DNA of 64,000 nucleotides from Archangium violaceum. GTDB lineage: Bacteria > Myxococcota > Myxococcia > Myxococcales > Myxococcaceae. The stretch lies in the NCBI RefSeq assembly GCF_016887565.1, contig NZ_CP069396.1:2631001-2695000 (forward strand), given 5' to 3'. Positions 33,729-41,893 of this stretch are shown here, piece by piece. The notes under the pieces are model-generated. The model had not been told where the DNA came from. It saw only the letters and a list, made by a program, of their open reading frames with translations, and did not search any database. Within the stretch, counting starts at the first letter, position 1; each line of letters begins with the position of its first letter. Both the position numbers and the translations under genes were made by a program.

Positions 33729-35999
33729 TCACCCCACGCGCTGGCCTCCGGGGAGGAGGTTCAGTCCCCGCCCGGGCAGCCGGACGTTGAGCCTGTCCCG
33801 CTGGCGCAGCCGGGCCGCGTCCACCAGCATCCGCCCCGCCCAGCGGTACACGTTGAACTCCGCCACGAAGGCGCGTAGCGAGCGCATCCGGGCGGCCTGC
33901 TCCTCCCGGGGCATCTCCACCGCGGCGAGGATGGCGGCGCTCGCTTCCTCCAGGTCATACGGGTTGACGATGAGCGCCTCGGTGAGCTCGCGCGCCGCCC
34001 CGGTGAAGTGGCTGAGCACGAGCACGCCCTGCTCGTCCTCGCGCGCGGCGATGAACTCCTTGGCCACCAGGTTCATTCCGTCGTGCAGCGAGGACACGTA
34101 GCAGAAGTCCGCCGCGCGGTAGTAGCGGAACACCGAGAGCGGCTCGTGGTGGGCGCGCAGCAGGATGATGGGGCGGTAGTTGCCAGTGCCGAAGCGCTGG
34201 TTGATGCGCTCGGCGAGCACCTCCACGCTGGCGTTGAGCTGCCGGTAGCGCTCGATGACCGTGCGGCTGGGCGCGGCGAGCTGCACGAAGGTGAGCCGGC
34301 CGCGCAGGTGCGGGGCGCGCTCCAGCGTGCGTTCCACCGCCTGCAGCCGCTCTTCGATGCCCTTGGTGTAGTCCAGCCGGTCCACGCCCACGCCGAGCAG
34401 GGTGTCGGGAGGCAGTCCGAGCTCGGCCAGCACCGAGGCGCGGCACTCGCGCGTGGGAGGCGTCGCCTGGGCCCATTGGCTCGGCCACTCGATGGAGATG
34501 GGGTAGGGGCGCACGAGGCTCTGCCGCTTGCGGTGCACCACGGCGTTCTGCTCCCGATCCAGCCGCGCCTCCATGAAGCGGTCCACCGCGTCCAGGAAGT
34601 TGTTGCAGTGCGCCTGGGTGTGGAAGCCCAGGATGCTCGCGCCGAGCATTCCCTCCAGCAGCTCCACGCGCCACGGGCAGATGCCGAAGCGCTCCGAGTT
34701 GGGCCAGGGGATGTGCCAGAAGGTGATGATGGTGGCCCGGGGCAGCCGCTCGCGAATCATCCGGGGCGCGAGCGCGAAGTGGTAGTCCTGCACGAGGATG
34801 ACGGGGTCCTCCCCCTCCACCTCCTCGCAGACGGCGTCGGCGAAGCGGCGGTTGACCTCACGGTAGTGCCGCCAGTCCTCGGCGCGGAAGAGGGGGCGCG
34901 TGTCGGCGATGTGGCACAGCGGCCAGAGGCCCTCGTTGGCGAAGCCGTAGTAATAGCCCTGCTCCTCCTCCTTCGACAGCCACACGCGCCGCAGGGTGTA
35001 GGACTGCTCGCCCGGAGGCACCCGGATGCGTCCGTGCGCATCGGCCGTCTCGCGGTCCGCGCTGCCGCTGCCGTGCGCCACCCACACGCCGGAGCACGCA
35101 CGCATCACCGGCTCGAGCGCGGTGACGAGGCCGCTGGCCGGATGGGACACCTGGATGCCGCCATCCGCGGCGCGCTGGTGGATGTAGGGCTCGCGGTTGG
35201 CCACGATGATGACGCGCTCGCCACTGAGGTGGCGCGACAGCGTGCTCTTGAGCCGGTTGGCCGTCCAGGTGCCGCCCTCGCCCTCCTGCTCCCTCTCCTG
35301 GTGCAGCCGCTCCACCAGCTCGCGCACGTCCCGGAGGATGGGCTGGAACTCCCGCGCGGAGTCCTCCGGACCCACCCCCTGCAGCAGCCGTCGGAGCTGC
35401 TCGCTCCATCCGCGCCAGGACATGCGCGCGGCGATGAGCGTCACCACCGGCGCCGCGATGGCCAGGATGGCGAAGGCCACGAGCAGGAAGGACTGCGTCG
35501 TCCCCTCGCGCCGCTGCACCCAGCTCAGGTCGTGCACCAGGATGACGAAGCCCCGGACGCGCGAGCCCTCCAGCAGCGGTACCACGTTGGCCTGCACCTC
35601 GCCGCCCTCGAGCCGGGTGCGCACGGAGAAGGATGTCCCGGAGTCCTTGGAGGCCGCACGCTCCGGCTCCGCCTGGGTGCTCCGGCGGCCACAGCCGAGC
35701 GCTTCCGGGTACTCGGGCGTGCTGGCCAGGCGGTGCGGGCTCGCGTCACAGACGGCGGCGGCCATGATGCGCTCGTCCCGCGTCAGCTCTCCCAGCAGCC
35801 GCGCGAGGCCCTCCCCATCCCCCAGCGCGATGCGCTCGAGCAGTGAGTCGCGGGCGCCACTCACCGCCAGCTCCGCCCTCAGTTGGATGTCCTTCTCGAA
35901 CCAGGCCCGGGTGGTGCTGGTCACCGCGAAGAGGGCCACGCCCGTCAACAAGGCGAGACCCACCACCAGTGCGATGACGAATCGTGCGGAGCGTGACAT
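33729..35999 (-). CDS. otsA: Membrane-anchored trehalose-6-phosphate synthase (GT20)
   Basis: 756 residues, far longer than the ~470 of OtsA. Residues ~1-190 are a sensor-like module: TM at ~8-28, an extracytoplasmic domain with two Cys, and a second TM at ~165-190. A short linker helix follows, then a complete GT20 domain (~265-735) with 'YHFALAPRMIRERLP', 'HIPWPNSERF', 'LLGVGVDRLDYTKGIEERL' and 'SSLHDGMNLVAKEF'. It should join glucose from UDP-glucose to glucose-6-phosphate to give trehalose-6-phosphate. No phosphatase domain is attached. The N-terminal fusion suggests direct control by an envelope signal such as osmotic stress. I chose the ATG at 35999 (AAAGGA upstream). Confidence 0.9.
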   Translation of the reverse strand: MSRSARFVIALVVGLALLTGVALFAVTSTTRAWFEKDIQLRAELAVSGARDSLLERIALGDGEGLARLLGELTRDERIMAAAVCDASPHRLASTPEYPEALGCGRRSTQAEPERAASKDSGTSFSVRTRLEGGEVQANVVPLLEGSRVRGFVILVHDLSWVQRREGTTQSFLLVAFAILAIAAPVVTLIAARMSWRGWSEQLRRLLQGVGPEDSAREFQPILRDVRELVERLHQEREQEGEGGTWTANRLKSTLSRHLSGERVIIVANREPYIHQRAADGGIQVSHPASGLVTALEPVMRACSGVWVAHGSGSADRETADAHGRIRVPPGEQSYTLRRVWLSKEEEQGYYYGFANEGLWPLCHIADTRPLFRAEDWRHYREVNRRFADAVCEEVEGEDPVILVQDYHFALAPRMIRERLPRATIITFWHIPWPNSERFGICPWRVELLEGMLGASILGFHTQAHCNNFLDAVDRFMEARLDREQNAVVHRKRQSLVRPYPISIEWPSQWAQATPPTRECRASVLAELGLPPDTLLGVGVDRLDYTKGIEERLQAVERTLERAPHLRGRLTFVQLAAPSRTVIERYRQLNASVEVLAERINQRFGTGNYRPIILLRAHHEPLSVFRYYRAADFCYVSSLHDGMNLVAKEFIAAREDEQGVLVLSHFTGAARELTEALIVNPYDLEEASAAILAAVEMPREEQAARMRSLRAFVAEFNVYRWAGRMLVDAARLRQRDRLNVRLPGRGLNLLPGGQRVG

Positions 36000-36119
36000 A
36001 GGAAAGTCCTTTGAGCAAAAACCATGCATTTAACACTCTTCGGGTTTCCGAAACACCCTCTGGAGAACCGAGGGCCGCTCCAGTGCACACTCCGCCGGGC
36101 GGTCAAAGGAGGAGCGGTG

Positions 36120-36401
36120 ATGAGTGCCAGAGAGAACAGTGCGTCCGTGGCGGTGCCCGCGCAGCACCCCACCGTCCATGAGGCGCTGTTGGAGCGGTAC
36201 CTGTACGTGCTCCAAGCCGATCCCCACATCCTCGCGGCCGCGGCCCGGCCTGGGGGAGAGCACACGGTGCAATGGGCGGCCGATGAGCTGCGGCACACGG
36301 CGGCCACGCTGCGCGGCGCCGCGCTGGAGGACGCCGAGTACGAGCTGCAGCGCGTGCTTCAGGAAGCCCGCGAGCGGCTGGGCCTGGTGCGGGGGCGCTG
36401 A
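36120..36401 (+). CDS. Small hypothetical protein
   Basis: 93 residues, helical and soluble, with 'ALLERYLYVLQADPHILAAA' and a C-terminal helix 'YELQRVLQEARERLGL'. It has an excellent RBS (AAAGGAGG) before ATG 36120. It is divergent from the trehalose-phosphate synthase gene across 120 bp. No family recognised. Confidence 0.68.
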   Translation: MSARENSASVAVPAQHPTVHEALLERYLYVLQADPHILAAAARPGGEHTVQWAADELRHTAATLRGAALEDAEYELQRVLQEARERLGLVRGR

Positions 36402-36415
36402 CGCCCACCGAGAGG

Positions 36416-39400
36416 CTACCCGCCGTATACGTGCACGATGTCGAAGCTTCCGGTGAGTGCACCCCACGTCCGCAGGCCCATTCGGCCAGAGACGTACTGC
36501 GAGTCACGACCGGTGCCCAGCGTCTGCCACGTGCCGCCCGGCTGGTAGACGCCCATCGTCAGCGCGTCGCCCTGCACCGAGAACCGGATGTTCATGTACT
36601 TCCCAGCACCGGAGGGCCAGTTGTAGAGGCCATTGGCCAGCGTGGTCCACGTCCCCCCGTTGTTCTTCGACACCGTCCACTCGTAGCCGACGTTGGTGCG
36701 CTTGAGCTCCGCCTGGTAGTAGTGCGTCGCATCCTGCGCCCTGGCGACCAGGGCGATGCCGGAGTTGAGCGGCGCGCTGTTGGCGAGCACCGAGGCGTCC
36801 AGGGTGTACGTCCGCCAGCCGGGATTACCTGCCAGGGCCAGGTTCTCGCCGCCGGTGCCGGTCGCGCAGTACTCGTAGGAGACCGGGTGGCAGACCGACC
36901 AGGTGCCGATCTGCGGCGTCCACTGGTTGGCGTTGTTGCCCTCGAAGTCGTCGTTGAACAGCCGGGGTTGCTCGGCCGGCTTCATCCGCCAGAGGTGATC
37001 GCTGGTCCCGTTGTCGCTGTACTGCACCACGTTGGCGCTGTCTGACTTGGAAGCTCCATCGACTCCGAGGACGAGCCCGCTGTTGCGGTTCAGGATCTTG
37101 AACTGTCCGCCGCCGGCGTCGATGAACCGCCAGAGCTGATCGCGCGTCCCATTGTCCTGGTACTGCTGGATCTGCGCGCTCAAGGCCGTCGACGCGCCCT
37201 GGACGGCGAGGACGAGACCACTGTTCAGGTTGACGACCTTGTACCAGCCGCCGCCCGCGTCGACCCACTCCCACAAGTGGTCCCACGTCCCGTTGTCATG
37301 GTACTGCTGCACATTCGCGCTGTTGGCCTGCGAGGCCCCGGCAACGGCCAGCAGCTTGTCGCTGTTGACGTTCTGGATGACGAAGATCGGTGCCGACCAG
37401 ACCTCGAGCTCGCTGAGTCCCCAGCCCGTCCCGCCTCCGGCGTTGGGGGCGACCACCCGCAGCTGGCTCGTGGTCAGGGGTGGGAAGGTGATCTGGTTGA
37501 CCGTCGCCGCCGTCGGCGTCGCTGGGGAGCGGAGCTGGTTGGGCACGCTCGCCCATGCACTCCCGGTCCAGTATTGCAGGTCGTAGCTCGTGGGCGTCCG
37601 CACCCCGCCGCCGTCGTCGTAGAAGTACAGCCTCACGTCGGATGTCGTGATGTTGCGCTGGAAGTTCACGCCGAAGGAATCGCTCGCGTTGGCCGTCGCG
37701 TACGTCGTCCAGCGGCTGTTCTGCGGAATGCCGTTGCGGTAGACGATGCCGTCGATCGCCTTCCAGACGCTGTCACTGCCGCCGCCGAATGTGTACGACG
37801 CGAACGGCTGAGCCTTGTACGCGATGCGCTGGCCGTTGGCGGCGATGTTGATCTTGCCGCCGTTGTTCGACTGGACGATCGGCGCGCCCACGTTGACCGT
37901 GATGGCGCCGAGGCCGGGCTGGCTGGCGACTCGCACCCCATCGACGTAGATGTGCAATCCCACGCCCTGTCCGTACCGCGAGCCGAGCCGGTCCCACAGG
38001 ACGGTGACGTTGTGCCCGTGGTACGGGGTGTTCTCCAGCGCGAAGTAGTCCCACGACGCCGGCGCGAGGGGCCTGATCGTCAACGTGTCGCCGGGCTGGC
38101 CGCGCAGACCGATCAGTCCCGAGATGACGTTGTCGTTGTAGGTCGAGTGGTTGTAGTCCTCGCTGTGATTGCCGCCGTCATATATCCACGAGTTGGCGTC
38201 GGCGTCGTGCGCCTCCGCGACATAGGGGACGCCGTTCTTGTACTGCGTCGCCGCGTAGCCGTGCAGCAGACTGACGTAGTTCGCCGCGGTGATCGTCGAC
38301 TGGGCGGGGTAGTCGTTGAGCAGGTTGGCCAGACCGGTCAGGGTCTGCGACGTCTCATAGGGCCAGGACGGACCGGTCCAGTGGCAGCAGCCCTTGTAGG
38401 CATCATAGTTGAACCACCTGCTGCGCCGCTCGACCGTGGTCGGCCCGTACGTGGCGGCGAAGCCCTGCGGGTCGAGCAGCTGGGCGAACGCGACGGAGTT
38501 CGAGGCCTGCGGCATGTTGAACATCCATGGGACGAAGCCGTGCTCCTCGCGGGTCCCGAGCAGGGCGTAGCCCGGGTTGTTGTCGCGGTGCATGTGGAAG
38601 AAGAAGCTGCGATTCGGGTCCCACAGGCGCGCCTGCATCGCGCTTTGCAGTGCGTTTGCCCGGTTGTTGTATTCCGTCGCGGTCGCGGTGTCGCCGACGA
38701 GGTTGGCGATGTTGGCGATCGCCCGCGCGTCCCCGTACTGGTAGGCGTTGATGGTCGGCCGGTAGCCGGCACCGCCGTGATAGGGGTCTGGCGATTCGTA
38801 AGACGCGGGGGTGAGCTCGGTCGCGTCCCACACGGGCACCTGCCAGTAGAGGCCGAGCGAGGAATTGAATTGGTTGTCCCAGCCGCGGTACTGCTTGATC
38901 AGGTTCGGCAGTTGGGCGACCACGAACGCCCGATCGCCGGTGGCGAGGTAATGCTGCCACACCGAGCTGGCCGCCCAGAAGCTGTACTCGTGCGCCCAGT
39001 CCGACGTGTTGGGGTTCACCTCCTCGGTCATCGGCTTGGGGAACTGCCCCGGCCCGGCCAGCCAGTAGTTGATGACGTCCTTCACGTACTGGTGGTCGCG
39101 CAGCCAGCGACCCTCGTTGATGTGGTGGCCGGCCGCCGCGACGATGCCGCCGTAGGGGGCTCCGTAGAAGACCGGCTGGAGGAACTCGTTCGAGAGATAG
39201 CCGTACTCCGCGCCGGTGTAGACCAGGTGCTCCTTGTAGGTCTGCCAGCGGTAATAGTAGACGCCCTGGATCTGGGCGTCCGGCACCTCGAGGAACGGGA
39301 TGTTGGCCTCGAACCACGGTTTGTCGTTGATGCCGCCGAGCAGCGCGGTGTGGTTGAGGAAGGACGTGCCGCCGGTCGCGTTGCGCGCGTAGACGGTGGG

Positions 39401-39523
39401 CGCGTTGATCGCCCAGGCCGTGCCCGCGGGGACCGAGGAGGTCGCGGCGGCGAGGAGGGCGGCCGTCGCGACGCGGAGACCACGTCTGGAGATGACACGG
39501 CAAGATGACCGGGTTGAGGGCAC
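36416..39523 (-). CDS. Large secreted glycoside hydrolase with discoidin- and ricin-like modules
   Basis: 1,035 residues from the GTG at 39523 (AAGGAGC upstream). Twin-arginine-like N-terminus 'SRRGLRVATAALLAAATSSV' and signal end near 'GTAWA'. Residues ~40-520 form an (alpha/alpha)6 barrel of the MGH1/trehalase-like kind ('WAHEYSFWAASSVWQHYL', 'CCHWTGPSWPYETSQTLTGL', 'YNHSTYNDNVISGL'). A beta-sandwich of discoidin type follows (~590-705), then a ricin-type trefoil (~710-850, 'VQQYHDNGTWDHLWEW'), then a laminin-G-like C-domain. It should act on an extracellular polysaccharide or oligosaccharide. Modular make-up resembles actinobacterial enzymes. Confidence 0.87.
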   Translation of the reverse strand: MPSTRSSCRVISRRGLRVATAALLAAATSSVPAGTAWAINAPTVYARNATGGTSFLNHTALLGGINDKPWFEANIPFLEVPDAQIQGVYYYRWQTYKEHLVYTGAEYGYLSNEFLQPVFYGAPYGGIVAAAGHHINEGRWLRDHQYVKDVINYWLAGPGQFPKPMTEEVNPNTSDWAHEYSFWAASSVWQHYLATGDRAFVVAQLPNLIKQYRGWDNQFNSSLGLYWQVPVWDATELTPASYESPDPYHGGAGYRPTINAYQYGDARAIANIANLVGDTATATEYNNRANALQSAMQARLWDPNRSFFFHMHRDNNPGYALLGTREEHGFVPWMFNMPQASNSVAFAQLLDPQGFAATYGPTTVERRSRWFNYDAYKGCCHWTGPSWPYETSQTLTGLANLLNDYPAQSTITAANYVSLLHGYAATQYKNGVPYVAEAHDADANSWIYDGGNHSEDYNHSTYNDNVISGLIGLRGQPGDTLTIRPLAPASWDYFALENTPYHGHNVTVLWDRLGSRYGQGVGLHIYVDGVRVASQPGLGAITVNVGAPIVQSNNGGKINIAANGQRIAYKAQPFASYTFGGGSDSVWKAIDGIVYRNGIPQNSRWTTYATANASDSFGVNFQRNITTSDVRLYFYDDGGGVRTPTSYDLQYWTGSAWASVPNQLRSPATPTAATVNQITFPPLTTSQLRVVAPNAGGGTGWGLSELEVWSAPIFVIQNVNSDKLLAVAGASQANSANVQQYHDNGTWDHLWEWVDAGGGWYKVVNLNSGLVLAVQGASTALSAQIQQYQDNGTRDQLWRFIDAGGGQFKILNRNSGLVLGVDGASKSDSANVVQYSDNGTSDHLWRMKPAEQPRLFNDDFEGNNANQWTPQIGTWSVCHPVSYEYCATGTGGENLALAGNPGWRTYTLDASVLANSAPLNSGIALVARAQDATHYYQAELKRTNVGYEWTVSKNNGGTWTTLANGLYNWPSGAGKYMNIRFSVQGDALTMGVYQPGGTWQTLGTGRDSQYVSGRMGLRTWGALTGSFDIVHVYGG

Positions 39524-39671
39524 CGGGCGCTCCTTGTTTTTTGGAGAAAGGGTGCGCGGATGCTGCTCCCGTCTGTCCAAGGAGTCAAAGCTTTTCCTGT
39601 TTTACACGTATGGGAGAGGATGGGAGGACGGTTCACCCCGAGGTTGTGCGTGATGCTGCGCAGGGCCAGCT

Positions 39672-40493
39672 TTACCGCGCCCTACCGCGCAAACCCACAG
39701 TCAGTACTCCTTCGAACAGAGCTCGACCATAAACCCCGAAGATGGGGTTTTTCTGTTGTCTCTCCCTGCTGAGAGCAGCCACCGCAACCAGCGGTTCACG
39801 GCCTGCCGTGGCATCTTTCGGACTGACATTGGGCATGATGCAGCGAATACAGTGGCCTGAGAACTGGATCTCTGGAGCCCCCTCACTCCACTGCAAGCTG
39901 GAAAAGCCCTCTTCAGCGAAAGGTGCAAGATCCGCATGATCCACCACCAGATTGGGACGGAAACGCTCATATTCCACCGGAGCATGCCCCCGATCTGCGA
40001 GCCGCTGGTTGAGTTGCCTGAGTGAAGCCATGGAAAGGACATGCAGGGGCATCAGGGCTTTGCGGGTCAGGCCATTCTGTCCGAGGCGAGCCAGACGCAG
40101 GGGCCGACCCAGCACAGCTGCCAGCCATTCGCTGGCTTCATCTCCAGCATCCTGACCGGAGAATGTTTCATTGACCTTGTCGTCATCATTCCAGATCTTC
40201 ACCTGACAGGGACTCTCTGGCAGATGACGAGGGACCTTCAGATCTCTGAACCCCGGGGCCTGAAGCACCATGGTTTCACCTTCAAACCTGGGTTGAACCC
40301 GTGCCATCTGGTGGATTTCACCCATCCAGACCTGCTGGTTTTCACGGTTGATGATGACCCACTCCCGGTCTCCAGCCAGACCGGACTGAGGGGTGACCTG
40401 AGCAGCCGAGACCTGAATCCCCGCACAGGATTTGATGGGATAGATCCACAGGCTGACAAGTTGAAGGGCAGAGGAGAGGGCTGCTTCAGTCAT
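39672..40493 (-). CDS. MOSC domain protein (MOSC-N plus MOSC)
   Basis: About 273 residues. The N-terminal beta-barrel domain begins 'LVSLWIYPIKSCAG' and the MOSC domain has 'ERFRPNLVVDHADLAPFAEE' and the conserved cysteine motif 'SGHCIRCIMPNVSP', where the Cys ligates the molybdenum cofactor. Related proteins (YcbX, mARC) reduce N-hydroxylated compounds. Base composition is near 56% GC against ~70% around it and codon use differs, so it was probably acquired recently. The start lies inside a truncated transporter gene. ATG 40499 is the alternative start, but spacing to AAAAAGG favours 40493. Confidence 0.88.
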   Translation of the reverse strand: MTEAALSSALQLVSLWIYPIKSCAGIQVSAAQVTPQSGLAGDREWVIINRENQQVWMGEIHQMARVQPRFEGETMVLQAPGFRDLKVPRHLPESPCQVKIWNDDDKVNETFSGQDAGDEASEWLAAVLGRPLRLARLGQNGLTRKALMPLHVLSMASLRQLNQRLADRGHAPVEYERFRPNLVVDHADLAPFAEEGFSSLQWSEGAPEIQFSGHCIRCIMPNVSPKDATAGREPLVAVAALSRERQQKNPIFGVYGRALFEGVLTVGLRGRAR

Positions 40494-40617
40494 GGGCATC
40501 CTTTTTACGTGGAGGGCTGTCCAGCTGTACCGCGGCGAAGCCCGTCGCGGCCAGCCCCGCCAGGAACAGCACGGGCCCCAGCAGCAGCCCGATGCGCGAG
40601 GCGAGCCGCGCGGGCAT
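40486..40617 (-). pseudogene. N-terminal stump of a membrane transporter
   Basis: The minus strand from ATG 40617 reads 'MPARLASRIGLLLGPVLFLA' then 'GLAATG..', like the first helix of an anion transporter of the DASS/SLC13 kind, but after ~35 residues it runs into the MOSC gene and stops at 40486. The rest is missing. The break at about 40505-40520 coincides with the drop in GC, so it is likely one edge of the MOSC insertion. Confidence 0.5.
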
Positions 40618-40823
40618 CACTGCTCCACCCTACGAGGGTGCTTGAGCGCACGAGAGACCTGAGCCTGGGCCATGACACTCCGCCGGGCCCGACTTTCCGG
40701 CGGAGGACGGCCGGGGCCAGCGGCCGGGCGGAAGCCCTCCACGCGTCCGCGAGCCCTCCCTGGCCGTCCCGGTGCATACACGTTACGGAACGAGCATAGA
40801 GGGAACGCGTCGCGAACGGGGAC

Positions 40824-40971
40824 CTATGGCAGGGCGCCGTTGGTGATGACGATGTCGTCGATGTACCCCCGGAAGTCCCCCCGTGCTGGCGGGCCGGTCG
40901 TAGCTCATGAGGATGCGGTCGAGGGTCTTCCCGCTCAGCCACTGGCCCACGTTGCTGTGAATCTGCGTCCA
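40824..40971 (-). pseudogene. C-terminal remnant of a secreted carbohydrate-active protein
   Basis: Reading from 40971 gives 'WTQIHSNVGQWLSGKTLDRI' and 'LMSYDRPA', and after a +1 shift in a run of Gs near 40880 continues 'DFRGYIDDIVITNGALP' and TAG at 40824. This is the end of a LamG/jelly-roll-type domain of a secreted protein. It is cut off exactly where the IS91-type end begins (40972). Confidence 0.6.
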
Positions 40972-41166
40972 GCGCATAGGCGGAATGGGGGCCGTGTTGA
41001 GGGGGCGGACTGGTGCAAAGGGGTCGAGGAGGGCCGCTGCCGGAGCGAGCAAGGGCGTGAGCCGCGCCGGTGCAGGGGGCAGTGCAAGGGGCTTGGGGCA
41101 CACTGCTGCCATGGCCGCCCTGCCTTGAGGAGAGAAGCAGGGTGTGATGAGCAGTGGCTGCGCCAG
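40972..41166 (-). mobile_element. IS91-family terminal sequence, solo copy
   Basis: These 195 bp match 48340-48534 in the same orientation with a single mismatch. At the second site the sequence lies directly behind the transposase stop codon, so it is the 3' terminal part of the element. Here it stands alone without a transposase, as a one-ended or recombined product. Confidence 0.85.
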
Positions 41167-41270
41167 CCTGTCGTTGCTACATTGCTATAGCAGGCTCGCG
41201 CTGGAGCGCTCTCAACACAACTCGGGATGGAGTAGGGGCGGCGCAAACGGCCGGAAGTCCTACGAAAACC

Positions 41271-41640
41271 GCCCTCGACCGCCCTCGACCGCCCTCGACC
41301 GCCCTCGACCGCCCTCGACCGCCCTCGACCGCCCTCGACCGCCCTCGACCGCCCTCGACCGCCCTCGACCGCCCTCGACCGCCCTCGACCGCCCTCGACC
41401 GCCCTCGACCGCCCTCGACCGCCCTCGACCGCCCTCGACCGCCCTCGACCGCCCTCGACCGCCCTCGACCGCCCTCGACCGCCCTCGACCGCCCTCGACC
41501 GCCCTCGACCGCCCTCGACCGCCCTCGACCGCCCTCGACCGCCCTCGACCGCCCTCGACCGCCCTCGACCGCCCTCGACCGCCCTCGACCGCCCTCGACC
41601 GCCCTCGACCGCCCTCGACCGCCCTCGACCGCCCTCGACC
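41271..41640. repeat. 37 perfect tandem copies of a 10-bp unit
   Basis: The unit GCCCTCGACC is repeated 37 times without a single change over 370 bp; 41641-41650 is a decayed copy. The unit has no stop codon in any frame, so all six frames stay open and encode cyclic versions of RPRPPSTALD or its complement-strand peptide. None has a good RBS, so the array is not treated as coding. One repeat per ~10 bp places each copy on nearly the same face of the helix. Polymerase slippage would make this locus highly variable between strains. Confidence 0.98.
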
Positions 41641-41670
41641 GCTCTCGAGAGTTCTCGCCGGATGCCTCTG

Positions 41671-41698
41671 GCGGCAGGTTCGATTCCCGCCGCTTCCA
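41671..41698 (+). other. Second tRNA 3'-end-like fragment
   Basis: GCGGCAGGTTCGATTCCCGC followed by CGCTTCCA resembles the T-arm and acceptor strand at 15911 with two changes. One T-stem pair is broken and no 5' half exists. It lies directly behind the 10-bp array. The remaining 195 bp up to the STAND gene end hold nothing recognisable. Confidence 0.5.
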
Positions 41699-41893
41699 AT
41701 AGAGGTTGCCCGCCAAAGGATGGAAGGCCTGTTGAGGGAGTGGGCTGGTGCAGAGGGGCCGAGAAGGGCCGGCGAGGTCACCTGGGCAAAGGTATCACAC
41801 CGTCGGACACCCGGGCAGAGGTGCGGCTTGCCCCCTCCAGCGCGCACCGCTTCAACACCTGGATAATGACCGCCCTGCGGATGCCGTTGCTCC

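Noticed and set aside
41271-41640. CRISPR array
   Set aside because: Units are 10 bp with no spacers and no cas genes are nearby.
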